Part shown: one piece after another, positions 1 through 12,500 of the stretch
How positions within the stretch are numbered: position 1 is the stretch's first letter
Layout of the letters: each line of letters begins with the position of its first letter
Assembly (NCBI GenBank): GCA_021234535.1
Contig: CM037836.1
Location: 17,715,111-17,779,110 of the forward strand
Length of the DNA stretch: 64,000 nucleotides
Source of the DNA: Stichopus chloronotus
Taxonomy: Eukaryota > Echinodermata > Holothuroidea > Aspidochirotida > Stichopodidae
Direction: 5' to 3'
Position numbers and translations under genes: made by a program
Notes under the pieces: model-generated
Told to the model about the DNA's origin: nothing
Seen by the model: the letters and a program-made list of their open reading frames with translations, nothing else
The model's database searches: none

Positions 1-1440
1 CAAACAATCACACTTCTTCAAGAGAGAAGTGGGAATAGGGTCAAGGGTACAGGAGGGACTTGAGCTAGACATTACCGGGTCTATTGACATCACTGATGGT
101 CAAAATCTTAAATTTTGTAAACAATGGAATTTTACAAGTTGTATCTAAGCTAGTGAGAGAACTTGTTACAACATCAATGTTACCATTTTCATTACATAAT
201 AAATCAATCTTGTGGATAACAAAAAATTCAACAATGTCACAAGCAAGTTTAAAGGTACCAGAAGTGTCCAGTAAAGAAAAATGATTACAACCAGTAGTGA
301 CTTTATTAAATACCTTAAAGAGTTTTCTTGGATTTTGAGGGTTTCCATTGATATTAAGTCCATTATAATAATTGGTCTGACTGCCAGCAAGGGCATATGT
401 ATACTGGTTGCGCAGTCTGCCAAAGGTAAGTAACTTGTCTGAAACAAAGTTCACATACTGCACCGGATCTTTTCAGCTTGCCGTTATTTAAGTTTCAAGT
501 CTCATAGACATACTGAGAGGTAGAGTACCAATGAAGTTATACAAGTGACCTTTGTAACTGTCTTCGGCGGTGCATGCCGATCAAGAATGCGACACAAAGT
601 AGCACCGAAACAATTCGCCCCTGTGTTTATGTCAACCCACTCCTCAGCATACAGATTAGAAGACAAAATATCCAACTTGAACTGATCGATGTCAATGGAT
701 TTGCATTTCTGATAGGAAAACTGTTCTTCTTTAGTAGGTGTTGGGCATTGAATGGCTATCGAGCATTCCATGAAACAGTGATCAGAGACATGAAACATAG
801 ATGCCGATGTATCTAGAGGAATGTTCTCTGTGTTTCTGGATGGCACGAGGTCTGTAGGTGTGGCAAGAGCGATGGATTGCAGTCTTGACGTGATGTACGA
901 AACCAAAGTAGGATACAATGTTCAGGAAAAGGATTGGCGTCACAATCCTCATGACAGGCAAGATGACAATTCAAGTCCCTGCATAATACTACCAGTGTGT
1001 CATCACACAGAACTACTGTTTCGAGGTGATCTCGAACCCACGAAAGGATATGTTGGGTGAAATACGGGGTGCTGTTGAGAATATGGTGGTCGACATATTG
1101 TGCAAAGCCAAAGTGATCGTGTAAACTTAAATAATAATTCAGTGAATTCAAAAGAATCAGTGGCAATGATGGCTTTATCAACCCTTGACCTTAACTTAAT
1201 ATCATCTCTGAAAACAAACCCCAGTCCCCCTCTACTACAAGGTGGAAGCCACGGGCAATCTAGGACAGTGTATCCAGTAGGTTTCAGACTTTGCTCTCAA
1301 AGCATAATCATTTTTTTTTTAGCCATGTTTCTGTTATGGCACAGATATTGAGATCAGAGTCAATAATGTGATCGTTGATACAATCTAGCTTGTTCCACAA
1401 TGAACGGGAATTTACAAGACCAAGTTTCAATACAGGAAAG
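1..1440 (-). mobile_element. Decayed CR1/L2-like LINE fragment (endonuclease into start of reverse transcriptase)
   Basis: Read on the minus strand, 1433-1330 gives LGLVNSRSLWNKLD...ICAITETW, the N-terminus of an APE-type LINE endonuclease. Then come a GLGFVFRDD stretch (about 1240-1200), LNCHLACHEDCDAN (about 1000-940), a SDHCFMECSI block (about 785-755) and DRHAPPKTVTK (about 575-545). After that follow the post-endonuclease NPRKLFKVFN region (about 345-315) and, at about 45-5, LDPIPTSLLKKC, the opening of the reverse transcriptase. Several frameshifts and stops interrupt it, so it is inactive. It continues beyond position 1. It probably lies in the intron after YTHDC2 exon J, in the gene's own orientation. 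Confidence 0.88.
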
Positions 1441-3452
1441 TTTTCCTTAATATGCTTAAAAGCATCACGTGAAATTTCAATATGATTAGAATGGTCTACA
1501 AAACAGTAAGGAGGTGAAGATTTACCACATGTATACGGGCCTATTTGCAGTAGTTACAGTGGACTCAACAGCTTAATTTAGATGCGAAAGATTAGCCAGG
1601 TGGAATAGTTCATGTAACAAGGAAGTGAAAGGTCTTTGTGATTCCTTGCCAGTTTGCATGAAGAACACAGAACATGTACATACCGATTTTGAAATTCAAA
1701 CACCTTGTCCTTCAAGATATAGCAAGTCTACTTTAAGCTCTTTTGACCACTGTGTGTACTAAGCAGTTTTATACGTTTTCACATTTTAACCTCGGCTGAC
1801 TGCAAATGAAATTTGACCTCCACCAAAATCAATGGAAATCAGCTACTCATTATGACCAACCGACACACTAATTATGAAATTAGTCAAGATTATGCTTCTT
1901 TAGTGTTTACAAGGTTTTCACATTTTGACCTCTGGTGACCTCAAAAGAATTAGAATTAAACTTTCAGTTTCCTCTGCTTCCAAACAACAGCTCCCCAGTA
2001 AGAGCATATCATTAAAACTCTGTAGACCATAACTGAAGTACTTGCAAAATGATGTCATTATAAGGATATCAGCAAAAGTAAGACATTCAGACAGTAAAAT
2101 CTATGTAGAAACCCCAAAGCATTGACCAAAAAAAACCCCTAAAATATCTTATAGGAACAGTCATAAGAAAATGCTCAACATGGGTGGAAAAAGTTGGGAA
2201 GCTGGGAGGCTCCTTCCCTGGAAATTTGGGCATCTGGAGGGAAATTTTGGCTTTTGGAGGGAAATTTCCCATTTCTGTAAATGAGAATGTAGCGAGAATT
2301 GTGGGAAATTCTACTCCCTTCCAAGGAAATAATTTTACTCCCTTCCAGGGAAATAAACATTTTTTCCAGCCCAGATGCTCAAAAGCAAAAGCACTACAAA
2401 TACATGAGAACGCAAGACCATTAAACATTTACAAAGTGCAGCTATGCAGCGCTACCTATAGCATGTTCATACCCCAACTTAATGCCGGCATAGAGTACAC
2501 TGACAGACCATCATGACTGTGGACATTATCACTACATTAGAGCTGTAATGTAACTAAATGACTACTAGCAAATAATGACCCACAGTCTGTCAAACAGTTT
2601 TCAACAGTTCTAATTGCATAGATTCAAATCAAAGTATTAGGCCTAATAATTTGATCACTGCATGATGCACTTTAACACACAATATGTACAAGTGTGAGTG
2701 CATTTTATGTGGAAGACATGGGTAAGGAACAAAGAAATACCTTATACTTCTGCTGTCATGGATTACGTGATATCATAATTTGACTTACTCAAGTCGTTTT
2801 ACATTCAACTGAGGCAAAAAATGGCAGCAGCCTTCTCTGAATTCCACAACTGTATGACTTAAATGGGAAACAACATTGTTGTAAGAAACTTTGGGAAGAT
2901 GCTTTCCAAACACTTCTGCTTCATAACAAAATTCAAGGATTTAATGCTCCTTTAGCAAATTTAAATGCCTCTTTGCAAGTCAGCAACCAACATTTTGTGG
3001 GATTTCTTCTGAAAGAAATCTAACAATGTTGAAGCTTCTGACGTCACAGATCGACGCTGATTCACGTTGAGACACGACAGGTTTGTTACAAGCTTATGAT
3101 AAATTTTATTAGTGGTCCTTGCCAATTCTGTGGCAATTTGCATTTTCACTTGCTACAATGGGTTACACAACCAGGGAGATTACTGAGACGGAGACATTAG
3201 TCACATCTGAGCTCTTGAATATGCAAAGTAAACATGATTTTAATTACCATGGACTGTATAACTATTAAAGGACAAGATGAAGACAGTTCCCAGCCATCTT
3301 CGCACCACCATGTCAAATGTTACATTACCCTCAGATTAATGCATGCAATAATTTGTACTCTCACAAAAAAAGAACCAACAAAATGCCACATGATGCAAAG
3401 AAAATAATGTACAAAAAAAGGAAGATAGGTTGGAACAAAAAAAATAACTTAC
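1441..3452 (-). other. Intronic sequence downstream of exon J
   Basis: No exon was recognised. It holds the diverged DR1-type repeat at 1770-1950 and a GGGAAATTT-rich stretch at 2184-2360. A 62-codon minus frame at 2961-3149 has no family resemblance and no splice context that would join exon J. Confidence 0.6.
1770..1950 (+). repeat. DR1-type dispersed repeat, diverged copy
   Basis: The segment contains the family landmarks 'tttgacctccaccaaaa', 'catttattatgaccaac'-like text, 'tgtttacaaggttttcaca' and 'gacctctggtgacctcaaa'. It represents a little over one 143 bp unit. The DR1 site itself has decayed (gaaatttgacctcc). Confidence 0.65.
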
Positions 3453-3518
3453 ATGTAAGCTTGCAGATAGGACACCAAGTCATCATTTCCAGAAAGTCTG
3501 GCAAGATCCAGAGCAGAC
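3453..3518 (-). CDS. YTHDC2: YTHDC2 exon J: second ankyrin repeat
   Basis: A 66 bp exon: one base completes Gln, then [20 protein letters not shown] and Tyr, then two bases. S-A-L-D-L-A-R-x-x-G-x-x-x-L-V is the front half of an ankyrin repeat and matches A-L-D-W-A-K-H-F-G of the vertebrate protein. The acceptor is tttcgtag and the donor is TACAT followed by gtaagt. This is the last exon found. The next expected piece (an H-H-S-F-D-D block, then the second RecA lobe) was not seen between 1 and 3452. Confidence 0.93.
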
Positions 3519-6500
3519 CTACGAAAGAACATGAACGATCTTTGATGTCGATGCCAATGGACTCTATTCCTTACCACACAGTCTTTGGTCTTTAAATTTA
3601 TTCTCGTTACCAAGGGATCTTTTACGCATCTTGTTTTGTTTCCTGTAATGGGACTTCAGAAACTTCAAACTTGAGGCAAAGTGCAATTATCAATATGTTT
3701 CTCACTTTTCAAATCACTGCGGTGACTGTTCACAACTACAGTATTTCTAGTCCCTCCATTATTTGTAGTTCTAGCATTTTAACAAATTGATTGATTGTGA
3801 AACACATAGACAATCAATCTGGTTGTGTATGAGTTGGGGAAGGGGCATATACCCCTCAAGTCGGGCAAAAACAGTGTAAACGCTCCAGCGAATGGGACAG
3901 CCAAGAGGAAGAAAAAGTTCTCTTTTTGGTGGGCCATGGCAACCCTTCCAGAGCTTTGGAAGAGCAATTTGTAGTGATCCAGGAGATATTTCTATCAACA
4001 AATTTCCTGGTGCGCTCTGTGCCAATCCGCGTTGACGCTCCGGTTGAGTCTGCACACTGTAACTTGATGTCCCCCATGGAAAAACCACTGTGGTGGCACT
4101 GGGGCCAGAACAGAAGCTGAGCCTCAAAATTTGGGCAACTTGTTCCAAAAATCAAAATTCAGGCAAATCCTCCCTGCCCCCACTGAAATATTGACCCCTG
4201 TATGCCTATATTTCTGGGGAACATATATGACAAAGAGAATTTATTCACCTTTTGCTCAGTGAAGTCAAATTAAGTCAAATGAATTTCAATTTTCCTTCAA
4301 AAATCAGACCATAAGGCTGCTACTGAATTACTAATAACTTTAAACTGTTCTCTAAATTGTGATGGACCATTTAAAAATGCTGAACCATGAAAAATGAAAG
4401 CAATTGTATAAACAAATGTGTTTGAAAAAATTCCAAACAAATATGTACAAACCAAAACCAGGAATAAAGGAAGAAAACAAGCATAAATACATTATCTCAA
4501 GTCATGTGCGTCTGACTACTATTCAGTCAAACTTACCAAATGACATTTTCAATGCCACACATCTCCTTTCTGATCAATGGTATACTTCAACCTAAGGATC
4601 ACCTTCCCTGCCCCCTCACCCTGATGGCACTACTTTGACCAGTGTTATAACTAAAACAGGATGAAGAAGTAAGATCTGTTTGGCCATCAGAGAAACCAGT
4701 ACTGCTTCTTTTTAAATTCTGCTGAAACTGCCAATTTTTATCTACTGTAAGAGTTTGGCAAGTTTTGGAAAAGTTCATAATTGTAATCCTGAATATAAAA
4801 ATAACATCAAATGGCATCTTAACTAAGGGGGGGGGGGAAGATTCCATGAAAGTGCTTTCCAGTCATGCAAGAGATTCCTTTGGTCTTAAAACGACATAAA
4901 TAAATTATTCAAACATGTTTACATGACTGACGAAGAACACACAAAACTGATGAAAAAAGGAACAACCTGCAGTAATCTGCAAATAATTCACATAAACCAG
5001 TATCCACGGAAACAGATTTTTTTTGTTTTTTGTTTTGTTTTATTCTACTCTCTTCAGATTTCCATCTCCAGTCTCAAGCTTGAGAGATTTATAGATGAAG
5101 GAGACACGGATGTTATAAATAAAACTTTATGAATATTTTACGCACTTACTCGGTGGGAACAAATTTTGCATGATATGTAAATGACCAATAAAGAAGGGCA
5201 TTGAAGAATAAATTACAATGAAAACCTATGGAGACTGATCATGTTTGATTTAATACATCAGAAACTGTTAATGTGTAAGATACCACTAAACTTATATTTG
5301 GACCTCAACCAAAGTTAACATAATCATCAAAGTTTTCAAGCAGATATCTCCATTGTGATTCAACAATGGTGGGTAATGAAGGTTACCTGTTACTTTGGAA
5401 TCTATAATGGTATACCCTATGGTAATTGTTTTCATTGTTGGTTTCTTACTTATAGAGATGTGAACATTGTGGGGAAATGTGCACAAATTGCAATTTTACT
5501 GTGAAAGCTAGACCAAATGATGAAGTTAAGCTGTTTCACACATTCAACCTGGAATCTCATTCACTCTGGGGTTCACGGCTGCCCTGAAGAAACATTTGAG
5601 ATCACAACGATGTAACAGGAATGACTAAAACCACAAAGGATAAATTGTACGAGAACGAAGTTCAAATCGAGTCGTAGGAAATAAAGTAAACAAACTAAGG
5701 TCAGGTAAAATTCAGGGTTATTATACATATGAAAGTTCAAAATGAAATACAATCTGTAAAAACTGTCACTATCAGCAGAATCAAGGAAAAGTACATAATG
5801 TGAGAGCAATGGCTGAGTCTTCTACACTCCTTCTAACTCAGAGATATTTCGACTGACACCAGCATTTCCGTCAATTCTGACATATGTAAGTTTTTTTTTT
5901 TATGGATGACAACAACCTAATAATATAGAATGGACTGAATAATTGACTGAACAATGGATGAACGAACCAATTTCACTGTCCAATTGCAATTAGGCAGGTT
6001 GGTGACGGTTGCAGAAAATCTTAGTAAAAATTCATTGGAACAGTAAAAGCCAGTTAATATCTGAGTCTGGTTTGTCTAAAATGCTGTGAATCTCAAAGAT
6101 CTGTGAATACGAAATCACAAATTAGATATCCAACACAGGGCAGTGGCTATTTTCTAACACATAAGTAACTCTGAGCCAAGGGGTGCAAATAAAGTGAATT
6201 GCCATGAATTACTCACTGGTTATTTCCAGCTTTCATATGTACATTGGCCCCCAACGTCAAAAGTTTCTCCACAGCATCTACGTTACCCTTTGCAGCAGCG
6301 ACCATCAAAGGGGTGACACTTGTTTGGGAATGCTGGTAGTTCACTGCAAAGTGAGTCAGAAAACACGTATGAAATGAGTATTATGTCACATCTGGGAGGT
6401 ACTGGCAGAATGGAAATATGGGTGATTTGCAATATGTTCAGCAGCACAGTTTGAATGCTGAGAGGGAACTGATGTTTCTATATCATAATGAGGGATAGTA

Positions 6501-9500
6501 TATGGCATTTTAGTGGAATATGGTATGGTATCACAGGAAGGTGGGAGAGATTGTATTAGTTTCGCATGTGACTTTTGAGCTTCCTTCTAACATTTTTTTT
6601 CACTGGATGATGTCACTGAGGTGTATGTGATTAAAAGTAAAATTATTTGATGGACTGAAAACAAGTTTTTGCCACTTTAGGCTCCTAATGCCAATGAACA
6701 AGATAATGCATCCATTTCAACTTTTTGTTCCAAAAGTATTTGTTTATACATTTTAACGAGGCACTTTTGCAGTCTCCTGCAATTTATTCTGATGCAAAGT
6801 ATGCACACACCTGCATGAGTACTGAAAATAAATTTACGAAGCTCGACGAAATTTAAGTCAAGAAAAGTAGCACTAGTAAAAGTAAGGAGTGCGTATCAAA
6901 CATGGAATAGATGTTACACATTGGTATCTTTGTACAGTAACACTATCCAGAATTATCTAGGAGATTTAAAAAAAGGTAAAAACATCCTCGCTCTCTTGAC
7001 CTATTTTACCTCAACCCCCAAGACAGAATTAATGTCACTTTTGAGGAACAACATTTTTATGAGTTTCTATCTACATCAAAGCTTAGAGCAGCACTACATC
7101 AAAAAGTCAACAAGTCTGATCAAAGTCAGCAATGCGTACGGAATGTTCAAGTCAAAAAACATATTTGATCCTTCACATTAATATTCCCGTTCGAGAGATC
7201 TACAGATCTGCCCTGTTATTTGAAACAAATATCCTGCCAAATGAAATCCTGTTTCATAACCTCACACAGTTGGGGAAACATATTAAAAATTTGCAACAAT
7301 GATATCACTTTTGTTTGGTCTTAAAGTTAACTTGATCTGTGAAATTTTATAGCAAGGGGCAGTCAATATCTGAAATGTCACATATATGGAAATTCAATGC
7401 AAAGTTCATACATAATAATGTTTTTCTGTTACAAGGCAAACAAAGAGTCAGTTTGACTTGGACTATTCTTAATTGATGATAATATCATGTAAAACTTTTT
7501 CAAGGTTCAAAATTCTTGGGTGTGATATTCTATATCCTAGAAGAGTAACATGAGAATATACCAAATTTATGTGACTTTTTTTTTTTTTTTCCATTTGGAC
7601 ATTTTTAACTACTTGGAAATTACAGCAACATTTTGAAATGGTTAGCCAAATTCATCAAGGTTTTACTAAACTGTCAAGATTTCTTCACATTTACAAATTT
7701 CCAAACTAAGACAATCACCACACTGAACAAAAGACGCATTGAGGAATGACTATTTACTAATTTGTTTTAAAAAATCATGACTGGATACTTTTCAGATCAG
7801 CATTAACTGTGCACAGGATCGTTATAAGCCAGTCTTCAAAGACTGAAATTATTGATGGTGTTTGTAGCTTGCATATGTGGGACTTGACTAATTAAGCAAA
7901 TTCTTAGCCACTTCATGCATCAGATGATTCAAATTCTTCAAAATCCTGGCAAATTTATCGATATCAACTCAAATGTGCCTCTTCAAGGCCTACTCCAAAG
8001 TTGCAGTCATTCAGCGAACAATTACGATAAATGAACACTACCACAGAAACCAAACCAATCTGCTAGGAAAAAAGGCTGAAGTACAGATGCTTTATTATCC
8101 AAACATATCAGTCCTAAAAAACTAAAGGCATCAATCTACCTGTTACTGGGCTGAGGGTGCTAGCAATGAAAAATGCATTACACCATGCCCAGAAATGTTT
8201 ATTTCAAAAGTAATGGATGCAATAGTTGGGTATTGCAAACCCTTCAAGGTTCACTAATATGAGATTCATTGATGCCTAGGGGATAATGGGGGGAGGGAGG
8301 AAATTTCAACTCACCACTGACATTCTCATTCATAACTAATACTAGCATTTGCAGGAATGAATCTTCAGTGCCAACTTTCCAAGCTTCTGACAGAGCCGTG
8401 TCCATCTCCTGAACCAGCCAATCTGGCATGTCGCTCGCATCCAGTGACATCTTTTTTGAAAGACAAAAATGCAGCGGGAATCGGTGATAAACAAATGATG
8501 CAAAATTATCAGAAATTAAACATTCTTCACAATACGGTCAGCAAGACAATATTTGCTTGCATGCATTCAAACAGAACACTTAAATATGTTAAGTAAACAT
8601 TTGTTAACATGCACTGAACAAACAAAAACAACAATTCCTTTTGGACTGGTTTTCTTTTTCCCTTCATCAGCTTTCAACATCAAGCGAGAGATTAAATTAA
8701 TGTAAGGGGTTATAGTACAATGTCGTCATCAGCTTACACAGTAGTCCTGCATCATTAACACTGGCTACCAGTTGATCAAAGACCAAATTTCAAAATTCTG
8801 TTACACACATTCAAGGCCCTGAATAACCTTGATCCAACCTACATTGGCAATCTTCTTCACATTTACCACCCTACTAGATCCCTCCATTCCGAGTCTAAAT
8901 CTCTTTAAGTGGTAACTCTTTCAGTAAACGCTTTGACTCAGTCACTGCAAGATTATGCAACCGTTTGCCAAATGCAGCTGGACACGCCAGAAATATTAAT
9001 GAATTTTAGAAATAAACTAATCTGAAATTCTTAATTAGGTCTGCTCTTAAGTGATTGATTACTGTTCATTTTGTATTATGTGCTTCTTATTGTTTTCCTA
9101 GTACAGCACTGCAGACATTTAACTTTTTATCTTCCTTTTGTAAAGTCTGACCTCCACTTTACCCTACTGTTGGATTTTGACTGAATTTTAGACTACTTTT
9201 CATATTATCTACTTTTCATGTTTTTAAATGTTCCTCTTAATACTTTAATCCATTCCTTGTATTTTTCTATGATTTTAGTTTTTTTATTTTTGGTTTTCTT
9301 TCTCTTTTTACATCTCTCTTTTAAGGTTTCCTTTCATTTTTTCAATCGTACATGAAGTGCCTTAAAGCAAAATTTTGTTTTGATTAACATGCTACGTAAG
9401 TTCCTCTTTAATAATAACAAGAGGACTAAAAGTCAAATCTTCTGTTTTCAAATTATGTATCAAACAATATTTAAAAGGGGCTACTTCGCATTTTAAACAC

Positions 9501-12500
9501 TCGATTGGACACTTTCTACTCCCAGGGGTTTGACCTACCACTGAATGGCACTTCAAAGGAAAAATCTAATTAACAACATGTGATCTGATGCTTGACCAAA
9601 GTCATGAAGAGACTTTCACTTCACAAACATTACAGGTACTACCCTTTGAGAAATGTCAAGAGACTTGGATCTGACATTTGATACAAAAATTTAATCAATT
9701 GAGTAAACAAAGATGAGAACTACCACTTCCTGTCTGCCAGTTCCGTAAACATCAAACAAGATTTCAAAGTGCGCAGAGCATAAAACCAAATGGCACACTT
9801 ATCGTCCAAAAAACAAGTGGTTAGCCGTTTATCAGAATTATGAGAACGCTTCTCTAAGTGATCATTATTTCACAGCATGATTTATTCTGCTTTTGGGGAA
9901 GCAAAATTCATTTCCCCTTTGGGAATTGTAATACTTGACTATTTCTCACACCATCTCAGCTTTTATGGCCCCAACATTTTTAGTTCACCGGAACTTGCTT
10001 CAAGAATTTGAACATGGCCGAAGCCAAGAACATTCCACTTGTCAAACTTCTCAGGGACAATCACCTATATATGACAACTAAATGGTCTCTGCGTGGCAGA
10101 GAGAAAGAGTGGAAATATGAAATTAGAGCACCAAGGGTGCAGGTGTTCACACCTGAACATCCTGAAGGTAACATTTAAATATCATTCAGTCAAATCCTAT
10201 ATCATTACACCAAATCATTGACATTTGTGGGAGGGAATCTGTAGTAGTGCACAATTTGCAAAATTTTACAAGCACTAACACTTCGGACATTCAAACTTTA
10301 CTAATAAGCTTGTGAAATTTTGATGAGCTCTGTCACAACAGCTCACACCAGTCACCTGGTGTGAGCTACAAAGTTAAAACATTTTTGAATATTTTGAATA
10401 TTTAGCAGGTAACAGAGAAATTGTGTAAAGGAAAGCACGTTATTTACAATGCACAAACATGGTGTACAAAGAAAGCAGCTTTTCTAATTGTTCAACCGTT
10501 TAGGCTTACCAATAAACATCTACAAAAGCTTCACCTCAAAATCCTCAAAACAATATGCACACGATGAGTTGTGGAATATGCATTATTTGAATTTTTGAAA
10601 GTTTAGTTTGACAAATTGTTCTTGAGCAAAAAGAATTTTTATCTTCGATAAATTTCATTTCTTGCAAAGAAGGCCACTGTCCTTCCTTATTTTGAATAAT
10701 CTATCATTCTATGTCCACAAAACTGGCTTCGAAAAGATCAGTTTTTTTCTGAATGCTTTATTTCACCTATACAAAGATCATTACATGTTTGCAAAGTGGA
10801 ACCTAAATCCTTCAATTAGAAATATCAATATACTACTCATAAATTTGAACTCTCTATGGTGAAAACTTTGCAGGTACGAAAATTAACAATATTCTTTAAT
10901 TTATTTTAAAAGTGTACACATCCAGCCCACCAAAACATGTAACAATCAAATCTATATTGTTTTGCAAAAACCACAAAGACTGGTGAACAAAGTTATTGAC
11001 ATACTTGGTCAGCTAAGGAAAATGATAATTTAATATGTTGACAAAACTGGTTACAGTGATTGTATAGTGAATCATATTAGGGACTTGTGCCACTGTCATA
11101 AAGGACACCTCTGCAAAAGTTCTTGTTTAATACAGCTTTTCCTCATTAAAATCACCCTCTCAGAGGACATTTGGAATAAGATTTTTGTCTGATTATGTCT
11201 ACGTTTGTCTTCCAACATTCCTTAGTAAACATCCACTGAATGAGACATTAAGTAAACCAGTTTCATCACAATGAGATGAGTATATTGGTCAAGAGCGTCC
11301 CAGCACATAGTCAAGATCTTGATTTTACATACCTCTCAGTGAGTGAAAGTTCCAGGCATTACAGATTCTCCCCTATTTCCCAGAGAAATGAGTTAAAAAA
11401 AAAGTCAATAAAAAAAGTAAAAAGACAGGAAATAAGTATCCATTGATGTAGATCCTGAGGAATGGCAAGATACCTCCTGATCCACTTACATCAAGCTTTC
11501 TTTGTTCCGCATGACCTGAACTGGGATAGTCCAGTGATTCATGAAGGGCTGTCAGGTCATACAAGGCCTGCTTAGAGGAAGCTCCTTGGGGGTTCACACT
11601 TCCCTTACTCTTGTTCCACTTCTCCAGTTCTGCCTGTTGAGCTTGCTCTGAGGGTATACAATAGACCAAATTGGGTAATAAGTTGTAAATCATGCATCTT
11701 CAGACAAGGTGATTATTAACTCAAAGAGAGATACATTTAAATTTATACAAGTATACTGAACTTTCTTTCCTTACGCATGGGACTGGAAACGTGACGATGA
11801 TGTTGCACTGTGTACAGTGACGTATTTGTAAAGTGGATGTAGCAGATACATGCAGTGTAGGTATACGAAATATGGTTGATATGTGCAGCTCAGCTGCTAT
11901 ACAATGAGGGCTACCAATGACAGGAATCCGTAGATAGTATCATATTTCTGTTTGCATGGCAAAGCAGCAAAATACTGTAGACTGGCATTCCATGTGGAGT
12001 AAAAAAATTTTCAGACTATACAAAGTTGCCATAGCAGTTGCATCAATTGAGCTTTTATGATTTGGGAGCAAACGTTTATTTGGGGTAAGACGTGGGGCCC
12101 TCTAATGAATGTTTAATGTCCATTACTTACCTGAATGATAAACGTAAACTTTTGATTATGGCGTGAAGAAGAAAGGAAGCTAGTACAGCCAGTGAGTTGA
12201 AAGTATTACCTCATTGTAAGAAGTGTACAATTGAAAATCATTAACTGAAATTTATGGTGTCACTGGGTTTTATTTAATCACAAATCGCTGCCATTTGTTT
12301 TTGGTCAAAGGTACATGATATAGTGTTTCTTAGGACTTGAATTAAGATTTACTCCCTGTGTCTAATTCAGCTTGCACGTATGGATCAGGGAGGAGAGAGG
12401 GCTATTCCATACCATGCAACCGTTATATTTTGAAATATGAAAGGGTAAGCTTAGAAGGATGAGAAATCTTTTGAATTTTTTTTTAAGTATTTAAGCAAGT

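Larger units (their letters stand above)
8451..11489 (-). other. YTHDC2 intron between exons G and H (3.0 kb)
   Basis: Contains the plus-strand LINE 3' end (8741-9420), the perfect hairpin at 10340 and the diverged MITE copy (10429-10768). Confidence 0.85.

Noticed and set aside
2184..2360. Cluster of GGGAAATTT/CCCTTCCA phrases, compared with 43430-44040
   Set aside because: Both are rich in similar words but I could not align them as one family; probably low-complexity sequence.
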